Assembly (NCBI GenBank): GCA_003554105.1
Contig: PWFQ01000024.1
Location: forward strand, 1-54,771
Reading direction: 5' to 3'
Source of the DNA: Clostridiaceae bacterium
GTDB taxonomy: Bacteria > Bacillota > Clostridia > Peptostreptococcales > T1SED10-28
DNA length: 54,771 nucleotides
The translations under genes were made by a program, and so were the position numbers. Below the pieces are notes generated by a model. It was not told the origin of the DNA and did no database searches. It was given only the letters and a program-made list of their open reading frames with translations. How positions within the stretch are numbered: position 1 is the first letter of the stretch; each line of letters begins with the position of its first letter. Positions 25,420-33,967 of this stretch are shown here, piece after piece.

Positions 25420-26268
25420 ATGCCAAAGAAAAAAAGCGTGTTGGATCTCATGAAAATGAAGAAAGCAGGAGAAAAAGTAGCATGGATCACGGCCTATGAT
25501 TATCCCACTGCCATGTTTGCAGAAGCGGCTGGTATGGATATGCTCTTAGTAGGAGACTCATTGGGAATGGTAACCCTTGGTTACAGCGGAACGATCCCTG
25601 TAACAATGGAAGACTGTATTTCTCATTGCAAGGCAGTTCGACGTGGAGCACCGAACACCTGGATCATTGGAGATATGCCCTTTGGATCTTATCAAAGCTC
25701 TGATGAGCAGGCAGTGGACAATGCCGTAAGGTTCTTGAAAGAAGCCGATGTGGATTGTATAAAACTGGAAGGCGGCGTTCGAATACAAAGCAGAATTCGG
25801 GCGATTACTGATGCGGGGATTGCTGTCATCGGTCATATCGGATTAACTCCTCAAAGCTCCGGGCAGCTTGGAGGTTTTAAGGCGCAGGGACGGGATGTAA
25901 AAAATGCAAGAGGTGTGATTGAAGATGCATTAGCTGTTCAGGAAGCCGGGGCCTATGCGCTTCTTGTGGAAGCAGTGCCACCGGAACTTACCGAGTTTAT
26001 TGCTAAGAAACTTGATATTCCCGTGTATTCCATCGGAGCGGGAGATTGTGATGGACAGCTGCTAATTAGCAGCGATATGGTCGGAAAATTCCAAGCGTTT
26101 ACACCAAAGTTTGTTAAAAAGTATGCCAATGTGGCGGAAATTGAAACGGATGCATACAAAGAATACATTAAGGATGTAAAAGAGGGAGTTTTCCCATCGG
26201 ATGACTATGTATATCACATCACTGATCCGATTGAGGAGTTTGAGAAACTTTTTAAAGAGTTCGAGTAA
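25420..26268 (+). CDS. PanB-like ketopantoate hydroxymethyltransferase family enzyme
   Basis: The 282-residue product is a member of the PanB family, whose classic reaction adds a hydroxymethyl group from methylene-tetrahydrofolate to 3-methyl-2-oxobutanoate. Family motifs are intact: TAYDYPTA, VGDSLGMV (metal and substrate loop), KLEGG, GHIGLTPQS and IGAGDCDGQ. It is about 18 residues longer than the Escherichia coli enzyme. No panC, panD or panE lies nearby. Instead it is first in an operon with an unknown protein and an amino-acid dehydrogenase, next to ectoine catabolic genes. A catabolic role, or the reverse reaction yielding a one-carbon unit, is therefore possible. AAGGAGGAGAG precedes the ATG. 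Confidence 0.85.
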   Translation: MPKKKSVLDLMKMKKAGEKVAWITAYDYPTAMFAEAAGMDMLLVGDSLGMVTLGYSGTIPVTMEDCISHCKAVRRGAPNTWIIGDMPFGSYQSSDEQAVDNAVRFLKEADVDCIKLEGGVRIQSRIRAITDAGIAVIGHIGLTPQSSGQLGGFKAQGRDVKNARGVIEDALAVQEAGAYALLVEAVPPELTEFIAKKLDIPVYSIGAGDCDGQLLISSDMVGKFQAFTPKFVKKYANVAEIETDAYKEYIKDVKEGVFPSDDYVYHITDPIEEFEKLFKEFE

Positions 26269-26332
26269 GAAGATTAACCAGAGATAAGAAGATAAAAAAA
26301 GATAAGATAAATGAAAAAAGGGAGGAATTGCC

Positions 26333-27271
26333 ATGTCCATGAAAGAAATTGAAAAGTATATCCTAGAAAACACTCCGTTTCCACTGGATGATCTCCATGA
26401 TCTTCCATCGTCCAAAGCAACCTTTGATGGAGGCGCACATTATCGAATGGAAGTGCCGGGGATTGAAAATGCATCCAACTTTGAGACCCTCATAAAAGAA
26501 GCTGAAGCTCAAAAAATTCAGATTCATCGGGTAATTGGAACGGTAGGCGGGTCAGCTTTATTAGACAAACAGGAATTAAAATATTACGCACAAATCGGTG
26601 CAGATGCTAAAATGGAGACTCTGGTTAATCCTATGCCCACAAGAGCATGGGACACCGGAAAGCAGTACGGTACTCCGGAGGGATATGTTTCCGGTATGAG
26701 AGTAAGGGGCCAGCACAACTTGAAGCTTTGGCTAAGAGAAGTCAGCCGATGCATTGATGCAGGAATCCGAGGCTTTTTAATTCCTGACGAAGGATTATTG
26801 TATCTTGCCAATGAATTAAGAGAAAAAGGAGTAATTCCAAAGGATGTAAAGTTTAAGGTTTCAGTTTTTGCAGGGCATGGCAATGCTGTCGGTGCAAAAA
26901 TGCTTGAAGAAATGGGCGCAGACAGCTTTAATCCTCTTGCAGATCTCTCCCTTGGAATGTTTGCAGCAATCCGGCAAGTAACAAATATTCCTTTAGATGT
27001 GTACATGAGTATTGTAGACTCCATGGGTGGAAATCAAAGACACGTAGAGTCCGAAGAAATTGCAAGAATCTGTGCTCCGGTTTATTTCAAGTTCGAGCCG
27101 GGGAAAAATGAATGTGATCTTTACAACTCGTGGCATGATGATGTAACACTTAATCATTTAGTCAAAGTGAAAGTTCGAATGGCGAAAGTATGCAAGGAAT
27201 GGTGTGATGATGGTGAAACTGAATTAGTATTCAATAACTATACGGATGATTTGGCTGTACCGAGACCATAG
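26333..27271 (+). CDS. Unrecognised protein, probable TIM-barrel enzyme
   Basis: The 312-residue soluble protein alternates predicted strands and helices, for example KVSVFAGHGNAVGAKMLEEMGADSFNPL and IPLDVYMSIVDSMGGN, as in a (beta/alpha)8 barrel. Conserved-looking polar runs include IGTVGGSALLDKQ and NPMPTRAWDTGKQYG. I cannot name its family; a distant tie to U32 peptidase-like or biotin-synthase-like barrels is only an impression. GGGAGGAATT sets the ATG, and it lies 64 nt after the PanB-like gene and 15 nt before the dehydrogenase gene, so it works with them. Confidence 0.78.
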   Translation: MSMKEIEKYILENTPFPLDDLHDLPSSKATFDGGAHYRMEVPGIENASNFETLIKEAEAQKIQIHRVIGTVGGSALLDKQELKYYAQIGADAKMETLVNPMPTRAWDTGKQYGTPEGYVSGMRVRGQHNLKLWLREVSRCIDAGIRGFLIPDEGLLYLANELREKGVIPKDVKFKVSVFAGHGNAVGAKMLEEMGADSFNPLADLSLGMFAAIRQVTNIPLDVYMSIVDSMGGNQRHVESEEIARICAPVYFKFEPGKNECDLYNSWHDDVTLNHLVKVKVRMAKVCKEWCDDGETELVFNNYTDDLAVPRP

Positions 27272-27286
27272 GAATGAGGTGTTAAA

Positions 27287-28522
27287 ATGAGCAAAAATCC
27301 ATTTGATACTGCGTTAACCACATTAAAAGAAGCCAGTGAGATGGCAGGAATCGATTCAAATGTTGTAAAATATTTATCCAAACCAAAACGTATCTTTCAA
27401 TTTACAATCCCGATGAAGATGGATAACGGTGAATTTGAAATCTTTGATGCATTTAGAGTGCATTATAATGATGCTCGTGGCCAAGTGAAGAACGGAACAC
27501 GATTTGTTCCGGACTTGGATCTTGATACCGTAAAGGCTCTTGGATTTTGGATGACGATCAAGCATGCTGTTGCAGGCATTCCCGCAGGAGGAGGCAAGGG
27601 TGGAGTAAGGGTCGATACTCGAAAGCTTTCCGAAGGGGAACTGGAACGACTTTCCCGGGCATTTATTCGAAAGCTTCCCGTGAAAGGAGCGTGGGTTGAC
27701 ATTCCGGGTGCAGACATCGGAACCAGTGCAAAAACCATGGCTTGGATGTTGGATGAGTATGAAGAAATTAACGGCTTCCACAGTCCTGCAGCCATCAATG
27801 ATAAGCCTGCTGAGACCAGCGGAACTCTCGGCAGTATGGAAGCAACTGGAACAGGAGCATTTTTCGTAACAATGGAAGCAATCCGGGATAATAATGTTCC
27901 AGATGGGGCAACAGTTGCCATTCAAGGATTTGGAAACGTCGGTAGAATAGCTGCAAGACTTCTTCATGGTGAAGGATATAAGATCGTAGGTGTAGCAGAC
28001 CTTTCAGGGGGAGTCTACGATTTAAAAGGAATTGATATACCAAAACTTGAAGAGTATGTTGATGAAAACAATGGTGTAGGAGGATATCCGGGTGAGAAGG
28101 AAATTGATAAAGATGAAGTACTAGAGCTTGATGTAGATATACTAATGCCATCTGCAGTGCAAAGCGTGATTCACGAAGAAAATGCTGGGCAGATCAAGGC
28201 AAAAATGATTATGGAATGTGCCAACGGTCCGGTAACACCCGGTGCGGAAAAAATCTTGGAACAGAAGGGTATCCTTGTTGTTCCAGATGTTTTGACAAAC
28301 TCAGGAAGTGCGATCGTCTGTTCTTTTGAGCGGACCCAGGGATTGACTGACGATTACTGGGATCTTGATAAAATTAACGGGAAGTTGAAGGAGCAGATTA
28401 CAAAAGCCTATCGGGAAACTGTTGAAACCGCTGAAAATGAAAACACTTCTATGCGTAATGCAGCGTGGATCAACGCACTGAAAAAGCTTGAAAAATCAAT
28501 GAAGGCTCGTGGCTGGGTATAG
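27287..28522 (+). CDS. Divergent Glu/Leu/Phe/Val dehydrogenase family enzyme
   Basis: The 411-residue product has the full fold of NAD(P)-linked amino-acid dehydrogenases. Probable catalytic residues are Lys92 and Lys104 (AGIPAGGGKGG) and Asp143 (DIPGADIGT), with a Rossmann motif GFGNVG. The usual glutamate-binding motif RGPxKGGxRF is changed to RGQVKNGTRF: Lys68, which would hold the side-chain carboxylate, is kept, but the next Gly is Asn69. The substrate may therefore not be glutamate. As the third gene after the PanB-like enzyme it could interconvert an amino acid and the 2-oxoacid that PanB-type chemistry needs. Confidence 0.84.
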   Translation: MSKNPFDTALTTLKEASEMAGIDSNVVKYLSKPKRIFQFTIPMKMDNGEFEIFDAFRVHYNDARGQVKNGTRFVPDLDLDTVKALGFWMTIKHAVAGIPAGGGKGGVRVDTRKLSEGELERLSRAFIRKLPVKGAWVDIPGADIGTSAKTMAWMLDEYEEINGFHSPAAINDKPAETSGTLGSMEATGTGAFFVTMEAIRDNNVPDGATVAIQGFGNVGRIAARLLHGEGYKIVGVADLSGGVYDLKGIDIPKLEEYVDENNGVGGYPGEKEIDKDEVLELDVDILMPSAVQSVIHEENAGQIKAKMIMECANGPVTPGAEKILEQKGILVVPDVLTNSGSAIVCSFERTQGLTDDYWDLDKINGKLKEQITKAYRETVETAENENTSMRNAAWINALKKLEKSMKARGWV

Positions 28523-28530
28523 GATAATTT

Positions 28531-28568
28531 AATGGGAAAGGTTTTCTGAATAAGAGAACCTTTTTCCG
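28531..28568 (+). terminator. Terminator after the dehydrogenase gene
   Basis: GGGAAAGGTTTTCT and AGAGAACCTTTTTCC pair around a short loop, with the T run inside and after the 3' arm. It ends the PanB-like operon and separates it from the IclR gene. Confidence 0.7.
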
Positions 28569-28580
28569 CCCCTCGTTCTT

Positions 28581-28589
28581 TGATACAAT
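28581..28589 (+). promoter_or_regulatory. Possible extended -10 of the IclR gene
   Basis: TGATACAAT is an extended -10 element located 52 nt before the start codon; no good -35 is visible. A half-site TGGAAC near 28603 weakly resembles the operator arm found at the PanB-like promoter. Confidence 0.35.
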
Positions 28590-28641
28590 GAACCTATATA
28601 AATGGAACATGTACGAAGAATAATGGAAAGGGTGAAAACAA

Positions 28642-29463
28642 ATGGAAAATAAAAAAACCCAGCATACTCCGAAATATCCTGTGCAAACCATCGATAAGGC
28701 ATTGGAGGTACTGGAGATCTTAGCTGAAGAAGGGTATCAAGAAGGATTGGGAATTAGTGAGCTCAGCTCGAGATTGGCAATTGGAAAGAGTACTGTGCAT
28801 CGAGTACTGGATACATTGTCGTCAAGAAATTATATTGAACAGTGTCCGGACACAAAGAAATATCGATTAGGCTGGCGTCTTTTTGAGATAGGGAACATCA
28901 TTCCCCAACAACGGAATTTATATAATTTCGATATTGCGATTTTACAAGAACTCTGTAATCAATACCAGGAAACTGTAAATCTTGGAGTGCGAGTGGAAAA
29001 CAGTGTTGTGACCATTTCAAAGGTCAGTCCGAAAGCCAGTTTGATTGCTAATCTACAGATTGGAGCAAGGGAGTCTCTACATGCTACAGCAATGGGAAAG
29101 GCATTGATCTCAGAGATGACCAAGGAGGAAATCAAACAGATTTTAGGAGAAGGTCCCTTGGAAAGATATACAACAACGACGATTACTGAAATTGACTCAT
29201 TGATGGAGGAGTTGCGAAAGATTCGAAAACAGGGATTTAGTATTGACGATGAAGAATTTTCTCCCGGATTGACATGCATCTCAATGCCTGTACGGGACTT
29301 CAACAATGAAATTGTCGCAGCTATTAGTGTAAGTGGAGCAAGTATTCGACAAACCTATAGTAAAATTGAAAACATTAAAACCGGTTTGAAGGATGCAACT
29401 GATAAGCTGTCATATTTCCTGGGATGGCAGGGAGAAATCGGGGAGACTTCAGAAACGAAGTAA
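28642..29463 (+). CDS. IclR-family transcriptional regulator
   Basis: The 273-residue protein has an N-terminal winged helix (about 14-75: LGISELSSRLAIGKSTVHRVLDTL) and a C-terminal IclR effector domain, with LHATAMGKALIS and GLTCISMPVRD motifs. IclR proteins usually control catabolic operons and bind small acids or degradation intermediates. It sits between the PanB-like operon and the ectoine genes and is the only regulator in this 12-kb group. Known ectoine regulators are mainly EnuR (MocR/GabR-type), so use of IclR would be a difference. Confidence 0.93.
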   Translation: MENKKTQHTPKYPVQTIDKALEVLEILAEEGYQEGLGISELSSRLAIGKSTVHRVLDTLSSRNYIEQCPDTKKYRLGWRLFEIGNIIPQQRNLYNFDIAILQELCNQYQETVNLGVRVENSVVTISKVSPKASLIANLQIGARESLHATAMGKALISEMTKEEIKQILGEGPLERYTTTTITEIDSLMEELRKIRKQGFSIDDEEFSPGLTCISMPVRDFNNEIVAAISVSGASIRQTYSKIENIKTGLKDATDKLSYFLGWQGEIGETSETK

Positions 29464-29491
29464 ATCTGAGTTAAGGGAGTTGACCTTAATC

Positions 29492-30658
29492 ATGGATTGG
29501 ATTAAAGAACAATGCAAAGACTTGCAGGAAGAACTAATTAAACTTAGAAGAGAATTTCATGCGTATCCTGAATTGGGATTTGACGAACATCGAACAAGCG
29601 GAAAGATTGAAAAGTATTTACAGAACCTTGGATTAGAGACAAAAAGAGTGGCGGAAACGGGAGTCGTTTCAAAGATACATGGAAAAAAAGATTCGCCGGT
29701 ACTAATGTTGAGAGCGGATATTGATGCCTTGCCGATCCAAGAGGAGAACACGGTCTCTTATGCGTCGAAGAATCCGGGAGTGATGCATGCCTGTGGTCAT
29801 GATGCCCATATGGCGATGCTATTAGGAACCGCAAAAATCCTCGCTCGAAATAAAGAGCGGATTAACGGAACCATCAAATTAGTCTTTCAGCCTGATGAAG
29901 AAAACGCAGGGGCATTGCCAATGATTAAGGAAGGTGTTCTTGAAAATCCGAAAGTCGATGCAGCGGTAGGAGTCCATATATGGACCCCGCTTTCCTCAGG
30001 AGTTGTTGGGATATCAGCAGGTGGAGTCATGTCTGGTCTCGATATATTTAAGATTCGAGTGAAAGGATACGGAGGACACTCCGGTTATCCTGAGACAGCG
30101 GTTGATCCGGTGATTGCCGCTTCCGATATTGTCGTCACCTCTCAAAGGATTCAAACAAGAGAGATCAGTACAATGAAACCGATGACGATGGTTTTTGGAC
30201 AAATTCACGGAGGAACTAAAGCGAATATTATCCCCGATGAAGTTGTTCTTGAAGGCTCAATACGAACGCTGTATGATGATAGCGATGATCCGCCGATAAA
30301 GCGGCTGGAAAGCTTAGCAAAGAATGTAGCGAAGACCCATGGATGCCAATGTGAGGTATCATGGGTGAGGGAAAACATTCCTTTGATTAATGATGAACAA
30401 ATGGCTGAACATATGAAATCTGTTGCCATGGAGGTTGTTGGTGTGAGTAATGTGATCCCTTATTCATCAATGGCCAGTGAAGACTTTTCAGAGTTTACAG
30501 CGAGAGTTCCAGGTGTTTTTCTGTTCCTTGGAACCGGGAATGAAGAAAAGGAGACCCATTATCCTCATCATAATCCACGTTTCAATATTGATGAGTCGGT
30601 CTTGCCTTTAGGAGTGGAATTATTTGTTCGGGGAAGTCTGAAGTACCTGGACAGCTAG
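29492..30658 (+). CDS. M20D amidohydrolase, candidate N-acetyl-diaminobutyrate deacetylase
   Basis: The 388-residue product is a metal-dependent amidohydrolase of the HipO/N-acyl-amino-acid deacylase type. Ligand motifs are present: ACGHDAH (Cys101, His103), QPDEENAG with the acidic pair, GVHIWT, and HHNPRFNIDE near the C-terminus. The ATG at 29492 gives the family's usual length; AAGGGAG lies 12 nt upstream. Because ectoine hydrolase releases N-acetyl-diaminobutyrate and no DoeB/EutE (AstE-type) deacetylase is present, this enzyme is the natural substitute. The link rests on context, not on a substrate signature. Confidence 0.88.
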   Translation: MDWIKEQCKDLQEELIKLRREFHAYPELGFDEHRTSGKIEKYLQNLGLETKRVAETGVVSKIHGKKDSPVLMLRADIDALPIQEENTVSYASKNPGVMHACGHDAHMAMLLGTAKILARNKERINGTIKLVFQPDEENAGALPMIKEGVLENPKVDAAVGVHIWTPLSSGVVGISAGGVMSGLDIFKIRVKGYGGHSGYPETAVDPVIAASDIVVTSQRIQTREISTMKPMTMVFGQIHGGTKANIIPDEVVLEGSIRTLYDDSDDPPIKRLESLAKNVAKTHGCQCEVSWVRENIPLINDEQMAEHMKSVAMEVVGVSNVIPYSSMASEDFSEFTARVPGVFLFLGTGNEEKETHYPHHNPRFNIDESVLPLGVELFVRGSLKYLDS

Positions 30659-30752
30659 GCTTAAAATTAACAGAAGATTTCAAAGAGTCTCAATATATCC
30701 ACCACATAAATGATGTAAAAGAGGAAAACCAAAATCAAAGGAGGAAAGAAGG

Positions 30753-31919
30753 ATGAAAAAGAGTAACAGAAACATGAAGTTACTGGTAGTATTGTTAAGT
30801 TTGTTGTTGATGGGAATGCTTGTGTTTGTAGGATGTGGAGGGGATAATGGGGACGATCCTGATGCCGGCCCCGATGATGTTGACGTGGACTTGGAGGATG
30901 ACAACGATAATGATGAAGAGCGGGAAGAAACTTTAGGCGATTTACTACCTCAGCCGATTCAGTCACGCCTTGCTTCTGAAGAGATTGAAGGAGACTTTAT
31001 GACGGTTTGGGCGGAACATTATGCGGATCATATGAGAGAAGTCACTGACGGGAAATATGAGTTGGATGTGTATCCCTATGGTACCTTAGGTGACACGAGA
31101 GATATTAATGAACTTGCTCAGCTTGGTGTCGTCGAGTATGTATTTTCCGACTTCGCATGGATCAGCGCATTTGTGCCTGAGGCACAAGTTCTTACATTAC
31201 ATTATCTATGGCCTCCGGATCATATGCCTGAAACTCTTGACTGGGTAGTTCGAAATGGAGAATTTATGGAAGTGTTGGAAGAAGCATTTAGAAGAAACGA
31301 TTTAGTGCCACTGGGACTGCTTTATGAAGGGTGGCAGACAATTACATCGAATCGGCCCATTAGATCTGTTGATGATATGAGTAACTTTAAGGTGAGAATC
31401 ATGGGGTCAGCACTACTAACTCAGAATTATCTGGCGTATGGAGCGGATCCTACACCTATGGCCTATGGGGAAATTTATGGTGGACTTCAAACAAACCTCA
31501 TCGACGGTCAGATTAATCCGATTTTTGCAATTCGAAGTATGAATTTCTATGAAGTCCAGGATTACTTCACCGATATTTTTGCAGAACCTTTTACCGGAAT
31601 TCCAACGGTCAATATGCAGTACTTCGATTCTTTACCTGAAGAAATTCAACAGGAAATGAGAGACTTTTGGACGGAAGCAATTCTCCCGTCAGCAGAGTGG
31701 ATTAACGAGAGACATGAAACTGATTTACAAGCAATGTTAGATGAACGTCCGGAAATTGAGTATCATGAAATTACCGGAGAAGAACTGGAAGAATTTAAAG
31801 AAATGTCACAGCCGGTATATGACCAATTCTTAGAAATCGGAGGACCTCAAGCTGAGGAAGTATTGGAAACTTTATTGAACGATATTGAAAATGCAAAGGC
31901 GGCATTGGGAATTGACTAA
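30753..31919 (+). CDS. TRAP substrate-binding lipoprotein, TeaA-like (ectoine)
   Basis: The 388-residue DctP-family protein captures solute outside the membrane for a TRAP transporter. It has a lipoprotein signal peptide (hydrophobic run about 9-27, lipobox ending at a Cys in VGCGG). A strongly acidic linker of about 35 residues follows, then the binding domain. The segment PTPMAYGEIYGGLQTNLIDGQINPIF strongly resembles what I recall of the Halomonas ectoine receptor TeaA, as does the YLWPPDHM region. AAGGAGGAAAG sets the ATG. Ectoine specificity agrees with the downstream ectoine hydrolase gene. Confidence 0.9.
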   Translation: MKKSNRNMKLLVVLLSLLLMGMLVFVGCGGDNGDDPDAGPDDVDVDLEDDNDNDEEREETLGDLLPQPIQSRLASEEIEGDFMTVWAEHYADHMREVTDGKYELDVYPYGTLGDTRDINELAQLGVVEYVFSDFAWISAFVPEAQVLTLHYLWPPDHMPETLDWVVRNGEFMEVLEEAFRRNDLVPLGLLYEGWQTITSNRPIRSVDDMSNFKVRIMGSALLTQNYLAYGADPTPMAYGEIYGGLQTNLIDGQINPIFAIRSMNFYEVQDYFTDIFAEPFTGIPTVNMQYFDSLPEEIQQEMRDFWTEAILPSAEWINERHETDLQAMLDERPEIEYHEITGEELEEFKEMSQPVYDQFLEIGGPQAEEVLETLLNDIENAKAALGID

Positions 31920-31935
31920 TTAGAGGAACAGAAAT

Positions 31936-31971
31936 AATCTCTGCGACCATTCAATGGTCGCAGAGATTTTA
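31936..31971 (+). terminator. Hairpin attenuator between dctP-like and dctQ-like genes
   Basis: A perfect 14-bp stem (31936-31949 with 31955-31968) ends in a short T run, 17 nt after the binding-protein stop codon. Partial termination or 3'-end protection here would give more binding protein than membrane subunits, as is common in transporter operons. Confidence 0.72.
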
Positions 31972-31986
31972 GAAAGGAGAGTCGAT

Positions 31987-32661
31987 ATGAAAGGGAAAGA
32001 ATCATCAGGCATCTCCCTTATTTATGAGAAGTTTGAAAAGATGATTGAGTTTTTCGAAGTCTTTGTTTTGTCGATCTCGGTATTTGCCATGGCCAGCCTC
32101 GTGATTGCCAATGTCATAGCAAGAACCTTTTTTCGAAGTATCTACTTTGCGGAAGAAATCACTGAATTATTTACCATTTTAATTACTTTTGTCGGTGTTA
32201 GTTATGCCGTAAGAAAAGCAAGACATATACGGATGGGGGCATTTTTTGATGCTGCCCCGTTTAAACTACAGAAGATCATGATTTTTATCATTTGTACTGT
32301 GAGCGCAGTGGTAATGTTTTTAATGGCAAGTTATGCCTATTCGTATATGGATCAGGCCAGAGTTATGTCTCATGTTACCCCTGCTTTGCGGCTGCCTTAC
32401 TGGATGTTTCTTGTAGTGATTCCTTTTGGGTTCTTTTTTGCAGGTATTCAGTATATAAGAACAATTATTAAGAACATTACTGAACGTGAAGTATGGCTGT
32501 CGCCGGAACAACAGGGAGAATATGAAGTGGAGGAGCTTCAGCAGCTTGCTGAGGAGTATGAAGAGTTAGCTGATGAAATGGCAGGAGAATTAAGTAAAGA
32601 GCTGGATGAGAAGGAGAATAATAAGACAGATGATTCCAACGAAGAGAAAAAAACTGAGTAG
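31987..32661 (+). CDS. TRAP transporter small permease subunit (DctQ/TeaB-like)
   Basis: The 224-residue protein has four predicted membrane helices in its first 170 residues and the family pattern around FAEEITELFTILITFVG. The ATG at 31987 follows AAAGGAGA; longer in-frame starts would lie inside the hairpin. The C-terminus is unusual: about 50 residues of Glu/Lys-rich, probably coiled-coil, cytoplasmic tail that typical DctQ proteins lack. It works with the DctM subunit directly downstream. Confidence 0.9.
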   Translation: MKGKESSGISLIYEKFEKMIEFFEVFVLSISVFAMASLVIANVIARTFFRSIYFAEEITELFTILITFVGVSYAVRKARHIRMGAFFDAAPFKLQKIMIFIICTVSAVVMFLMASYAYSYMDQARVMSHVTPALRLPYWMFLVVIPFGFFFAGIQYIRTIIKNITEREVWLSPEQQGEYEVEELQQLAEEYEELADEMAGELSKELDEKENNKTDDSNEEKKTE

Positions 32662-32673
32662 GGAGGTTGCCAT

Positions 32674-33951
32674 ATGTTATTATTAGTCGCTACAATGGTC
32701 TTTAAATTATTATTTGGCTTTCCCTTCATGGTTATCTTGTTGGGATCGCTGATTTTGTATATTACGATCTACATGCCCACGTTCAATATGAACGTCATTG
32801 TGCAGCAGGTGGTTACAGGAATCATCCCGCCATCCCTTGTAGCAGTTCCAATGTTTATTCTGGCGGCAAATATTATTACCGCCGGACAAGCTGCAAAGAA
32901 GTTAATCAGGATGGTTAAGGCTTTTCTGGGGCATATACCCGGAGGACTTGCAATTACAACAAATGCAGCGTGTACTTTGTTTGGAGCGGTTTCAGGATCT
33001 ACTCAAGCAACGGTCGCTGCAATCGGAGGAACAATGAGACCAATGTTACTTGAAGCAGGATATTCAAGTCCTTTTAGTCTGGCATTGATAATTAATTCCA
33101 GTGATATAGCATTTTTAATTCCTCCAAGTATCGGTTTTATCGTATATGGAGTTGTTACTGGAACTTCGGTCGGGAAGCTCTTTTTAGCAGGAGTGGGTCC
33201 CGGAATTCTCATTTTTATTCTCTTTTCAGTTTACTCATATATTTATTCGAAGAGAAACAACATTGCCAGTGCAGAAAAAGCGGATTGGAATGAGAGAAAA
33301 ACTGCAGTGAAAGGCGGGATTCTTGTTATGGGATTTCCTGTCATCATCGTTGGGGGAATTTATGGCGGGATTTTCAGCCCGACGGAAGCTGCGGCAGCGT
33401 CAGTTGCTTATGCATTATTTTTAGAGGGAGCAATTTATCGAACCCTTCAATGGAGAACCATGATTGATCACTTTTTACAAACAGGAGTCGTTACGGGAGT
33501 CGTTTTTGTATTAGTCGGTGCTGGGAATGCATTCTCATTTTTATTAAGCTTTCTTCGGATTCCACAGACTTATTTACCACCGTTGTTCGGAGAGGATCCA
33601 TCAAGACTGTATGTAATCTTTATTGTCGTTGTGGCATATTTTATAGCATGTATGTTTGTAGATCCTATCGTTGCAATCTATGTTTTGAGCCCGATTTTTG
33701 CACCATATGTTATTGCCACCGGAGTCGATCCTGTACTACTTGGTGTACTCGTTGTACTGCAGGCTGCAATCGGTTCTGCTACACCACCATTCGGATGTGA
33801 TATCTTTACCGCTCAGCTGATCTTCCGAAGGCCCTATTTGGAGATTATCAGTCACACACCACCGTTTATTTTAATTCTATTGCTTGTAACGGTACTGCTT
33901 GTGGCCTTCCCTCAGATTGCACTTTTCTTACCGAATACTGCACTGCTATAA
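32674..33951 (+). CDS. TRAP transporter large permease subunit (DctM/TeaC-like)
   Basis: The 425-residue integral membrane protein carries the sodium-driven translocation pathway. It shows family features such as AVSGSTQATVAAIGG, FSPTEAAAASVAYA and ATPPFGCDIFTAQ, with about 12 helices. GGGAGG precedes the ATG. It completes the three-component TRAP set and is followed 16 nt later by the racemase-family gene. Confidence 0.94.
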   Translation: MLLLVATMVFKLLFGFPFMVILLGSLILYITIYMPTFNMNVIVQQVVTGIIPPSLVAVPMFILAANIITAGQAAKKLIRMVKAFLGHIPGGLAITTNAACTLFGAVSGSTQATVAAIGGTMRPMLLEAGYSSPFSLALIINSSDIAFLIPPSIGFIVYGVVTGTSVGKLFLAGVGPGILIFILFSVYSYIYSKRNNIASAEKADWNERKTAVKGGILVMGFPVIIVGGIYGGIFSPTEAAAASVAYALFLEGAIYRTLQWRTMIDHFLQTGVVTGVVFVLVGAGNAFSFLLSFLRIPQTYLPPLFGEDPSRLYVIFIVVVAYFIACMFVDPIVAIYVLSPIFAPYVIATGVDPVLLGVLVVLQAAIGSATPPFGCDIFTAQLIFRRPYLEIISHTPPFILILLLVTVLLVAFPQIALFLPNTALL

Positions 33952-33967
33952 GGAGGAGGATGATCGA

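Noticed and set aside
25420-26268. A pantothenate biosynthesis operon
   Set aside because: No panC, panD or panE is present, and the operon partners are a dehydrogenase and an unknown barrel protein, so biosynthetic context is not supported here.
31954-31986. An upstream GTG start for the DctQ-like protein
   Set aside because: It would lie in the hairpin stem, and the ATG at 31987 follows a good AAAGGAGA site.
33899-33967. An upstream start for the racemase-family gene inside the DctM gene
   Set aside because: The GTG at 33968 lies at the right distance from AAGGAGGAGG and gives a normal N-terminus; the extension only overlaps DctM coding sequence.
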